Source: Dirofilaria immitis (Eukaryota; Nematoda; Chromadorea; Rhabditida; Onchocercidae). Taken from it: DNA of 64,000 bases. A model generated the notes under the pieces. The model searched no databases, was not told the DNA's origin, and saw nothing but the letters and a program-made list of their open reading frames with translations. The stretch covers positions 1,426,001 through 1,490,000 of the forward strand of contig JAKNDB010000107.1 of assembly GCA_024305405.1 (NCBI GenBank), in the 5' to 3' direction. The translations under genes and the position numbers were made by a program. Below are positions 16,101 to 27,265 of the stretch, in pieces (the first letter of the stretch is position 1; the number at the start of each line of letters is the position of its first letter).

Positions 16101-19100
16101 AGCCCATGCGGTTTCTCGGTAAGTATTTCCTTTCTGCTCTTCACGCGGTCTTTTACCGTATTCTGGAAACATGAATTAATTCGTAGCGAAAAAAATTAAA
16201 ATTCAGAAGCCCGGTATTTCAAATTTTTGCAACAAACAGGTAAACACCCAAATGAATAAAACAGACAATGAAGTGACATAAAAAGAAATCAATCTTCCCA
16301 AATAAAAAATATATAATTTTGCAAAATAATGAAAGGTGAAGAAAAATAAATTACAAGCATGAGTTGCATCATATAACCTTATAGTTCATCTAATTAAAAC
16401 GAATAATTTCGTTTTGTCTTCTAAAAAAGGCTACTACTTACATGGCAAATTAGAATGCAGCTAAGAAGCGTGGAGAGTCAACTAGGCGTAATATAAAGAT
16501 TCCACAAAGCGATTTTAACACCCAGAAAAAAGTTGTTTCACTTTGGCGTTATAGCTCATTAAATGTTTTTGCCTTTTAAAAACTCATACACTTTCATTTG
16601 CGTAATGTCAACGCATACTTCAGATTTTAATAATTTGGATCAACTCGGTTTTTTCATTTCCACTGCCATGGAGTATAAGCGTAATGATTATGAATGAGAA
16701 TTTTACTCGGGAGAGGGAGCAGCTGAGATGCATTCTAATTAACTCACGATTCAAGGAGCCTTTTTATCAGCCGATTGATTCGCAGAAGAATTGAGGCACG
16801 AACCGTCATCATCACTGGTCTCATCGTGCTGTGCTGGCGTCATTACCCGAAACCTGCACAATTCAGACAGCGTCCAAGCTGATTCCATTAAAGCGCCAAC
16901 CTTTAAACAAAGTTTTATCATCTAATCAAAATTACTAGGATTTCATACCAAAACTTGTATCATAAGTAGAACTCAGTTCATAAGCTGCTTATGGGAATGT
17001 AATTAAGATGAGAAAGTAAGCTTTTCAAAAATAAACTCCAACCATTGGTGTTCCAGAGCTGAAGTTCAAAGCAATTGAGCCTGTCGTGTATATAGGATGC
17101 GACTTTGTTCGAACTTCACAACCTTCGACCACTTCAGGTGATGCAAGATTTGAATTGCGACGTGATTTTGAACGCATCCGTTCCCACAATTTCCGTCTCT
17201 CATTAAACGGATAAATACCCCTACAAAAGATAAACTGATACTTATCTAGGATAGTCACACACATCTGCAAACCTTAGTGAATATCCTAAACTGAAAATCA
17301 TTTTCTACTAAGCTATAAAAATTAGGAACTAAAAGAAGAAATGTTGAAAAGAGTAAATCAGAAAAAATTATACCACCAGTAACAGCTATTCGATTGAGTT
17401 TTCACTAGACAATACATAGGACACACATATAATGAAGCATATTTTTCGCCATCCGGTATTTCCATCAGTGGTGTTAATAGCATATTGGATATCTTTATAC
17501 CACATGCTTCGCCATCCATAAATGATGCTACCCTATTCATGTTTGTTACAACACACGCGCGATATGCACATGACACTATATCTACAAATTTCTCCTCATC
17601 CGGTGCCTGAAATTAGATCACTGCTGTGTAATTAGCTTCAATGACAGTTCCAACAATTTCATATTATTAATAAAAAGATTTGCAGGCAATAAACTATAAT
17701 GTGAAAAAAACGGTTATTCAGAAACTTACATTAGTCAAAAGTTTGGTACCAAAAGGATGCGCGGTCATTGAACCGTGCCCATCATTCTTCCACGACCAGT
17801 TATAGAAAAATCCATTATCACCTAATGCGATTAATTCACTATTCATAGCAGCTATTTTCACAAATTTCGTAACACCCGTCGGAAACATATCCTGTAGTTA
17901 AAGACCAATTAAAGAGGTTAACATTAAACCAACGACAAATATGTTATCAATGTAAAAGAGCAACGCCTTATTTAAAAATAAGACAGCTTCGGACACAGAA
18001 ATTTATTATTTACTTCCAATTGTTCATACTACGATTCATCAAGGCAACTTATCAATTTAATCGTCTCATTACTGCCAGTTAATAGTGAAAGGATTTTTTT
18101 TTTAAAGAAGGCTTTCAATTTCATATTTCGGTAAAAACAACAAACTTACCATTTCTTTGGCCCAATACTGCAATCTTTCATCATATTTTAAGCGCGTGTA
18201 AGTCTCCGAAGAAAATTCTTTTGCTTTGTCACTTTTTTTATCTGAAACGAAAATCTCATCAATTTAGAAAAGTATCAAAAATGAAAGAAATTTATATATG
18301 GAACAATAGCTGCATTCGTATTCTTTTAATTAAGCTCAAAATCTATGGATATGCTAACCCCTATCTACTCGTCTTCGAGCAATATCTCTCGCGACAACAT
18401 AATCAAAACCTTCACCACTTGCATACAAATTGTCACCATCAATAACGGCACTTCCGTGTGAATCATTTCGTAATCCGGCATCCAATAACGAGAGAAGCTC
18501 TTCAGGAGATACGCTTCAGAACCTTCATCCATTTCATCCCCTGAAAACAAGCATAGAATATTTAATTATCCATTCTCAAAATGATGTTTTTGCATGGATT
18601 AAAAATTGTTCGCTATACTAATTCCTGAAACAGCAGTTACCTTCCTCATCATCACGACTGAGTAGATTATTTACAGCTTCGTTTACGTTGAGATTTGTTC
18701 GCTGAAGCTCGCGTACAATAACTTCACGTGATTTCCTTGTAACACAACCTTGAACAAAAAGTACAGTCAATAGCAGTTATATGCAACTAGTCTATATCAG
18801 CACATTCCTCACTTCCAATTGACAGGGAGAAATGACATCATTTCAATATAATGACATAATATTTTGTAGAATCCAAAAATGATCACAATTTTGAAAATAA
18901 TGTTATTAAACAATAACCTGGGCTTGAGCAATGAGATCTTCAGGAATGGCACTAAGAGGAACAAGCGGCCGACTACGATCAACAATCACACCCGCACGTT
19001 CGCCCAATGCGCCCGCTGTCCGTCTCGCTGCCATCATTACCCGTCTAATTTTTGCACCACGACTTAATACTATAAATGAGTAAGAAATGAAATTACAGTA

Positions 19101-19961
19101 ACTGATGTGAAAATGAAATACAACTTATTTGAAATTTTAATAATTAAAACGAATGAAAGATGAAGAAATCTTCATTTGACCAACAATGTGCTTGTGTTAA
19201 TGAAAACTTTTTCTTCTTTAACTAGAAAGCAATAAACAAACCAGCACCGGTAGACGAACTACTGGTACCACCTGTTGTAGGTCCACTTCCACTACCGCTA
19301 CTTCCCAAACCTCCACCTCCAGTTGTTCCACTGGAGCTCTTCTCATCGCCGGTATTTTCTTCTCTAGTAGCAGTTGTTAAAATATATTTCAATCGAGCAA
19401 CACGACCACACTGCAAGTACATTTGATACTATTTAATCCTTGTTACGAAATGATTTACAAAAAATTCAAACAATAACAAATTCGAACCTTATTCGATAAA
19501 AATCCAAAAATTTTACATTCAAATAAAATTACTGGGTAGGAAAATGGTGAATATTCACATACCTTGAAGAGAAATGCTACATGATTCGGACCAACTGCAA
19601 GTTGTGCAATACTGTCCGCATCAATATTGGCAAGCGCTGCTGTTGATACAGCACCATGTTGATTCCGAGCATTTGATGCTTCCTTTATACTGTAAAACAT
19701 AAATTTTATCGACTGTGATTCTTCCTTACTTACAATCATGGCTAATAAATCTCAACGTTTCCAATCAAGCTTCATACTAATATTTCCATTTATCGATGAA
19801 ATTGTTAATGCAAAAATTTAAACATCATTTATATCTAATTAAAAATCAACAAAACACATCAAATATCACTATGAGAGGATAATCAATTACCGATCGATTA
19901 AATGATCCTCATTACTCGGAACTGGAAATGCGAACAGAAACAACTGCTTCTGGTCATCCAT
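41..19961 (-). CDS. ubr-5: UBR5/Hyd-type HECT E3 ubiquitin ligase (multi-exon, 3' end outside window)
   Basis: This gene encodes a giant E3 ligase that binds substrates and transfers ubiquitin from its own cysteine. Exons read in order with the known UBR5 layout: start ATG at 19959-19961 ([20 protein letters not shown]), RCC1-like propeller segments ([10 protein letters not shown] near 19.6 kb, SCAYRACVV near 17.5 kb), UBA domain (18.7 kb), UBR box (12.1-12.5 kb), a CRRVFQTLL segment matching the family's CKRVFQALL (10.6 kb), acidic stretches (8.7-9.2 kb), [18 protein letters not shown] (6.9 kb), MLLE domain (2.6-3.1 kb) and HECT domain ending in NTCISR at 41-56. Introns are numerous and mostly short. 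The final exon is missing: after CISR the sequence runs into a donor-like GTTCGT. Human UBR5 is 2,799 residues; this copy looks similar in extent, though I did not assemble its full length. Four single-base losses break the frame (3707-3710, 4800-4802, about 18506, about 18733), yet the conserved sequence continues across each. I see an assembly problem rather than a pseudogene. Confidence 0.95.
2615..3075 (-). other. MLLE (PABC-like) domain of the UBR5 homologue
   Basis: The domain is split between two exons: [14 protein letters not shown] at the 3' end of one (donor at 3020), then [19 protein letters not shown] and [18 protein letters not shown] in the next (exon 2493-2736). The KITGMLL signature defines the peptide-binding MLLE fold, which in poly(A)-binding protein and UBR5 binds PAM2 motifs. 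As in other UBR5 proteins, it sits as an insertion inside the HECT N-lobe. Confidence 0.93.
8725..9245 (-). other. Acidic low-complexity segments of the UBR5 homologue
   Basis: Two exons on the minus strand encode runs of Glu, Asp, Asn and Gly, such as [20 protein letters not shown] near 9.2 kb and a GAA/GAT-rich stretch near 8.75-8.93 kb. UBR5 proteins carry a long acidic region at this point, before the WNWM-type segment. Plus-strand open frames across here are shadows of the repetitive acidic codons. Confidence 0.75.
12122..12454 (-). other. UBR-box zinc finger, two exons (12363-12454 and 12122-12268)
   Basis: The first exon reads [17 protein letters not shown] then [14 protein letters not shown]; the second reads [20 protein letters not shown]. 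The Cys and His spacing of a UBR box is complete. The exon before it carries [16 protein letters not shown] (about 12.66-12.71 kb), the usual lead-in. The box recognises N-degron-type substrates in other UBR proteins. The exon after the box (about 11.73-11.90 kb) opens [19 protein letters not shown], again matching UBR5. Splice sites are canonical: CAG/GAT, CAG/gttaaa, TAG/ATT and GAG/gtatat. Confidence 0.95.
18641..18748 (-). other. UBA domain exon of the UBR5 homologue
   Basis: The exon encodes the ubiquitin-associated domain, with [20 protein letters not shown] and [10 protein letters not shown] clearly matching the UBR5 UBA helices. It starts at an AAG acceptor, and the upstream exon ends in ...EDLIAQAQ as in the family. 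In UBR5 this domain binds ubiquitin. The frame needs one extra base at GGAAAT (18730-18735) to pass from VVLQG to SREVIV, which is the family order VVLQGKSR. Confidence 0.9.
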
Positions 19962-21910
19962 ACGATTTTCCAATTCCCAACAACAAACCTTCCTGATAAT
20001 ACGAGATTTGTTTTATCGATTCATTTATTAAATGAACATTACCACTTAAGAATTTGAAAAGAGAAAAGCAAAAAGAGCAATAGTTATAGCGTCTTTTTTC
20101 TTTTTATTACTTAGTAATAAAAACAAATAGTCAAACAATATGATAAAGCGGAATACTTTCTGGGAAAAAATGTGAAGTAAGTTTAAAATGATTAGTAATG
20201 CTGCTAAATGATTATTGTTACATGCCTAACAACTGACACTAATCAAATGTATATTCTTGATTCAATTTTATTTCACTATAAGCAGAAAACAATACTGAAA
20301 TATCTTAATTTGTGGAACTTTCCAATTACTTTCTTATTTTTATGCGTTATCAGCTTGACAAAATAGCATAATTATATTGAAAATAAGAGGTAAATGTACT
20401 CATTTTTAATCTCAATCGTATAGCTATTGCATATGCTTATAATATTTATATTAATCGAAGATATCAATGAGGTTAACTAGAAATTAATAAACCGTTGAAT
20501 TGTCATTTTTCATCCATTGATACGCTGCTATTTCATAACGCTATTTTAAGTAATAGAATTTACCTTACTCTTACTTCAACTATCAGCTTTTGCAAAATCC
20601 CAGAAGTTCGATATCCTGCGTCTCGATGTAATTTCAAGCTAAATTCTACTTTACGTATAAAAATTCCAAGCCCTTTTAATTACCTGAAAACAAAACATTT
20701 TTGAACAAACGGACTTTTCTCGATGAGTACATTGCGGTGACGTAGTATATATTTTAATTTATACGATTTTAATTTTTAAAGACAGTGTTAATTACGATTA
20801 TTCATCTAGTTTTTAGGAAATAAATCATATATATTCAATTTCGTAAAGTAGAACAAAACTAGTCAAGGATAATGAATTATATTTTCTTTTGCTGATATAT
20901 AATCTCCCTGAGATGCCGACGATTTGCTACAAAATCCCAGATCTCTTCCACGTATTGTGCAATTTCTATTTAACTGACGAATCTTATTTTACAACGAAGT
21001 GAGCATGTCATCTTTAGTTGTGTTGAATCAGGAAAAAACAGCCCACGGCTATTTAATTTTCAAATCAGTTCGTAAGATGTTTCGTAACATATCTTTTTAT
21101 TTAGAATTATTTACTTCCAAGACCTATGGTTAACTTTATTAATGTCATCTATCCACTTTAACAAACACATGTGATTCATTGAATTTTAGGAAAAAGCATA
21201 ATCCGATTAATTAGAACTATCAGGTGGAGAAATAGTTACTTGAGTCTTAACTCAGAAACTAAGGATCATACAAGATCATTTTCGTTTTCCCCATAATTTT
21301 GATATCAATCGATTGTAATAGCATGCCAAACGTAAACATATTGATCTATGCTAATATAGCACCCGCCTTCATATATTTTCGTCTGAACGTTGTTATACAA
21401 CCAGCTGTCAATAATAATTTTTTTGAGAAACAATATGATGTCTATAAAATTTATACCTACGTGAAAACATCGCCAAAATTCTATCGATCGTCATCATTGG
21501 AAAGTGAAAAGAGTGTTAGATATAAATGACTTAAGACGATATAAAATATAAACTACATACGAAAGATAAGGAATGAATAAAGCAACTGATTAGAATTATC
21601 GGAAGTTATTAAACTGTTTGCAAAAATGTTTCGCTATAAATTTATGGTACCAATAAATCATGAATTAATCTGCTATGAAAACAAGTTATTCTTTAGCAAT
21701 GCATAATATTTTTGAGATAACAACACATTTGATTAATTCTCTTAGATAATTATGAATTCTCAAATAATTACTGAATGAGAAGAATACTGCTATCGAATGC
21801 AATTCTTTCCTTTCTTTTGCATCTTCACGAAATCTCAAAATGAAGGTTGATAGTAAAGTGAAATGTACAAGCCATTGTTGCACTGCCACGTTTTGTCATT
21901 TAAGCCGTAT

Positions 21911-21999
21911 TACATATACATATACATATATATATATATATACACATACACATATATGCACACACACACATACACATACACATACATATGTACATACAT
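21911..21999. repeat. Compound (TA)n/(CA)n microsatellite
   Basis: Alternating purine-pyrimidine tract of CATATA, TATATA, CACACA and CATACA units. It creates open frames on both strands that are low-complexity artefacts. Confidence 0.95.
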
Positions 22000-22537
22000 T
22001 TCGTCTCTGTATACATAGCAACTCGTATCTCACATTAAGCTTGTTTACTAGTTGTACTACATTGCACGCTACTATTATTATTACTGCTGCGCTATATGTT
22101 ACTGTGACTACAAATTCGCACGCTGCATGTACTATAGAAATTGTACGCAAACAGAATTAGATATATCACTCGTAGGTTATGTTCACTTTTTTACACGTTT
22201 GCTATTGCCACTGATTAAGCTTGATTTTCGATATTTTAGCAGATGCAAGATATTCAAGATATTCTGCAAACATAACTCGCAAAATTTACAGTCAGTAAAC
22301 ATCATACGCAATTTGAATGCAGCATGCATCCGTATCCCACGTGCTCCATACAGCATCACGCGTTAACCACATGCCAGTATACAATACATCATCAAAATGA
22401 GTGAATAGGACTGAGATTGTAATTGTCAAAATGAATGCTCTTCGTACTTCAGTAGCATTTCAATGAATGCAACAAATCCGTGCAATAATTAATCTCATTT
22501 TGTGTATATAAATTAGATAATGATCGCATGCTATTTC

Positions 22538-22560
22538 CTGCATGCAGCAGCAGCATGCAG
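22538..22560. repeat. Perfect inverted repeat, 8-bp arms
   Basis: Arms CTGCATGC and GCATGCAG flank a 7-base AGCAGCA loop. It lies in a short GC-richer island with further GCATGC copies at about 22527 and a TTTGCATG at about 22572. Confidence 0.85.
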
Positions 22561-23466
22561 CGTGCACAACGTTTGCATGTTTTTAATTTAATTTCTAGGC
22601 ATTTTTAATCTTTTCCCATTTTGACTATTCTTTTTCTTCTGGGGCTATCGTATTCTGTTCTTTTCCCTATATTTGCAGTGGTTTGAATGATTAGAACGAT
22701 CCGGATCAAATAACTTTCGGCAGACTAGGTATAGATGTATTAGACTGTTACGTTAAATATTACGGGAGTTTGAGAGATACGGTAATGCATTGCATACGGT
22801 ATTGCGAATTGTCCTGCTCAGTATTCATATTCGATTTTTCTTTTTAATTTCAGTTCTTCTCGTTAATTTTTTAAAAATTTTGCGAGCTTTTGTGATTTTT
22901 TGCTTTTGTAAATTTTATGAATCTTTTAATTTCAGTTATTAAAATTTTCAAAAACTATCAAATTATCGTTTGATATATTTTGCTCTGATATAAACGACGA
23001 TGTAATTATTTGCAGCAATTATATTTTCAATTATTAATACGGAATAAAATTAATACAAATTGTTGTTATAATGCTAGATATAATAGAATTTTCAAGAGTG
23101 CGAAAAATATAAAATCATTCCTTTATCATTACATTTACCGTATTTATTAATAGGGCGATAGAATTGAGTGAGTCTGTCCTTTTTTTTTTATTAAATATAT
23201 CTTTTGATTTTTCAAAATTTACTTTCATTCCGAATTTTTGTACACCGGAAATGATCATATCCCTACTGATTAGATCGTCCTATTCCAATTGCTTTTTTCT
23301 GGACTTTTCTGTGACAAATCAATTTTCAAATTAAGGAATATATGAAAAAAAATTAGCCAAATTATTTCCAACTTCTATGAATCCCATTTTCACGAATAAA
23401 TTTTTTATCTAACATCTCTAGCTATCATTTTTGCAATTAAAAAAGAATTTTAGATTCTTTAAAACA

Positions 23467-23546
23467 TACTGTGGTGTACGGTATTGATATATTGCGAATT
23501 GGATATTTGACAGTTCGCTTTAACGTGTACTGTGGAGTACAGTATC
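23467..23546. repeat. Pair of related short hairpins (ATACTG...TACGGTAT and GTACTG...TACAGTAT)
   Basis: Two imperfect palindromes about 58 bases apart share the pattern (A/G)TACTG-TGG(T/A)G-TAC(G/A)GTAT. The words ACGGTATTG and TTGCGAATTG near the first also occur at about 22797-22812. This suggests a small dispersed repeat family; no transposase or terminal repeats were seen. Confidence 0.55.
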
Positions 23547-25033
23547 CATACACTATAAAATGCAGGTATATGTTAAATTTGATTACTGCTTGATCAAGAA
23601 TTGATTTGCATAAATATTTTAAAGTGCTGTTTCATTCAGTATGCGTCAGTCTTTAAATAAGTTTATCCTATTTTTTCTATAATCTTGAATTACCATCTAG
23701 ATTATTTAGAATTGATAGATTAAAGTTAAATAAAATAAGAGATAAAGTAATTTTTTTTTTAAAAATAAAATGATTCTTTCTTTTTCAATCGTTATCAATT
23801 CCTCTTTTTCTTTTTCTTTTTGCTGAAATTGATGGATGAAAAAAAAAACATTGTAAATTGAGCGATATAAAATGAAGTATCGTTTACATAATTTACCTGT
23901 CACATTTCATATAAAATTTTCAAATTGAAATGAGCAAATTTTCATGAATACGAATTAAATGATGAAATCAGCGACAATTGTTTACAATCTTTCAATAAAT
24001 TATTTCTTATGAAATAATTTATTTTCAAATGTTGCAAACAATAATTCATACTATGCCCATATTGATATTTCATATTTACCATCGATACATCTTTTTTTTT
24101 TCATTGAGAGGAAGATATTACTAATTAGAAAGCGATTAATTAATTATAAATTCAAATAATTATAATATTTCCAAGATTATATACACACATTTTATCATTT
24201 TGTTTATATTAGAGAAAATAAGTAAACAAATATATCAAAACTACAACAAATTATAAATATCTAACATGATGACATATTATCATTATGATAACCATATAAT
24301 TATAAATCATTTATGCCTACTTATATTAATTATTAATGCCTAATCGTATTATATTTGTTGATAAATAATGCTATTAATTATAATACGTTTTGTTATACAA
24401 TAATATGATATTTTGCATACTTATCAAATATTGATCGATCGATAATGATTTGGCAGGGTTGATTGATTATTTGCTTTTATAGCTTTTTCTTTTATTCATC
24501 TAATTTTAATGTGACAAAAATTAAACTAATATTAATTGAGCAAATATTAAATCAATCAATCTATTCATGAATTGATAAAATTTTAAAAAATTTTCCTAAT
24601 CTAATCTCAAATTATTCATAGAGATCAATTGATTATAATTACATTTATACAAATTAATCAATTTTAATCTTATATTCAGTAATCAACGAATTATCATTAG
24701 TAACTAATAAATAACATTGATATATATTAATGATAATTAATTTGATTATTAAATGATAATCAATTAATAAGTATTAAATATTTTTTAGATTAATGAAACT
24801 CAACAATTCTATTTACTAATATTCAAAAAGACAGTAATATTTTCAGAATAACACTTTTTATTATGATCAATGTGATAATAAATTATAATGATAATTTATA
24901 TAAGGAATAAAATTAATTAATAATAAATTAAATTAAATAATTGATTTTAATATCCAACGATGATATACTAGCGAAAATGATAATTAAAATATGAATATGA
25001 TCCGATGAAATATTTAAAATCTGGCAGAATTAC

Positions 25034-27183
25034 TTAAAAATAAACATTAAATGGCAACTTATTATTATCAGCATTATAACATGAATCATTCATATTACTT
25101 TTAATATCATTTGGTACAAATGTGCTAATTGAATTATCATTTATATTGTCACATTGATATTGTGCATTATTCAATATGTTTTTATCAGTGAAATTATGAT
25201 TAAATTGATATGAATGATAAGGATGATTCAAATTTAATATTAATTTTGGTGCATGACAACTTACACTTCGAAGTTCGATTGCAAAAGTAAGAATGTAAAA
25301 TTCGAAGCAAATTGCTAATAACCATTCTGAACATGTAGCAATCGTATGTTCGATATAATGCTATAATTTAATAGATTATCATTTCCTTGATTAGTAATAA
25401 ACTTTTTTTTTGAATCTTATCAAATTATCAGCAATTTGATCAGTCCCTATCATGATGATTTAACAATTAATTAAACTTTTCTACAAATTTTCTTTTTTTT
25501 TTGGCATATTTATAATCATACTTAACAAGGAAGCAGAGATTTTACTATCAGATATTGTGAATTATTGAAAATGATTGGAATGATAATATTGATCATCATA
25601 ATTACAAAGAAAATATCACACTATATAAAATTAATTTATTAATCTTTCAATGAATTAAAAAAATTATTTATAAACTTACCTGTTTTTCGGGTGTCCATTT
25701 TTGAAGTTGATTATAGGTAAACGAAGTTTTTGGCTGATCACCAAATATTGTTCCAAATACTCCCACTTAAAATTACATTATACATTAATTGTTATTCTAT
25801 TTTATTCAAACAATATTTCAATACTTATCAAAGAATATCAAGAATCTACATAAAGTAAACATCTGAAAAAATAATAATCAATTTATCATTCAGTTTTTCC
25901 TTAACTACTTTTTTATGTGAAAAAATTAGCCTATAAAATAAAATCAGAAAAAGATTCATTTAAAAAAATTATGAAAGATAAGTAAAATATATAGGATAAG
26001 TTATTTATTTAGTATAATTAATAATTTATTAAGATACTCTAAAAGGGAAAAAGAAGAAGATCAAGAGATGGCTAATAATTTTAGAAAATAAATAAACTTT
26101 GATTTTTATTTACAAAATTATTTCACTCTTTTTTTAGATTAATTAATTGAAATTTTATTAAATGACAAAAGTTTCAATGATTTACCGGTAGTGAAAAAAA
26201 TTGTTGATAAACAACTTAGAAATAGGCGACAATGCGGTATAATATTTTCTATAAACTTAGGCTGCATTCGATAAGTAAAGATAGTCTGTATCCAAATATA
26301 TATTAAGCCAAATCCAAAAGCCATAAATGCTCCTATATAATGAATTATGATAAAATTGATTTCCTGCAAAAATTTGATTCAACTATTTTATTAATTTTTA
26401 TAATTTCCATTTATTGATTACTTAGAGGAAAAAGATATAATATGAAATCTTATAAAAAATACTCTCAAATTTAATCAATTCTATGCTAAATAGATGGTAA
26501 TGAAAATTATTAAAATAATTAATGATATTAAATTATAGAAATTTTCTTGATCTACTAATACCGGGAAAATTGAAATTACGAATGATCATAGGAAATAATT
26601 TGCCAAAATTATAGTTGGACAATCTTGACATAAGGTATATATATATATATATTTATTAAATTAAGCATAAGTAAATGAATTGCAAGATAATTATCTATAA
26701 TTGATTTATTTGATTTTTATCAAATTAAATTAATAATAAAAATACTATTATACTTGGAAATTGCCAATTAAACTGACACCAAATGCTGAAAAATATCCGA
26801 ACCATAAACAAATCGTCGAATAATTTCGCCAACTTCCATCTCTCTGCAATCAATTTAATATTTAATTATAAAAATTAAAATTTTAATTTATTAATCAAAA
26901 AATTCCACATTTTGTTACTTTTACTTTCGATTATCAAATTCAATGATAAAATAAAAGGTTGAAAAATAGGCTTATTATTAAAATAATCAAAATTATTCCC
27001 TCTTTAAATTATCGTAATTAATTTAAAATTTTAAATTAATGAATTAATTATTCGATTTAGTTTATAGATTTTTTATTTAATATCATTAAAATCCTTAAAA
27101 AATTTTACATTGCAAATGATTAAACTACTCAAACGATTTTATGGAGAGGAAGAAAGTGGAAAAAAATGATTAAATGATTATCA

Positions 27184-27265
<82 letters not shown>

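Larger units (their letters stand above)
19962..25033. other. Intergenic region upstream of the UBR5 homologue
   Basis: No gene could be supported on either strand. The UBR5 promoter and any trans-splice acceptor should lie at its left end; an acceptor-like TATCAG lies about 30 bases upstream of the chosen ATG. Short open frames (for example 20495-20704 and 21299-21529) lack family resemblance and splice context. The right part holds simple repeats and hairpins listed separately, and base composition shifts to extreme A+T near 22.7 kb. Confidence 0.6.

Noticed and set aside
21840..22160. Tyr/Thr/His-rich frames on both strands
   Set aside because: They are produced by the TA/CA microsatellite.
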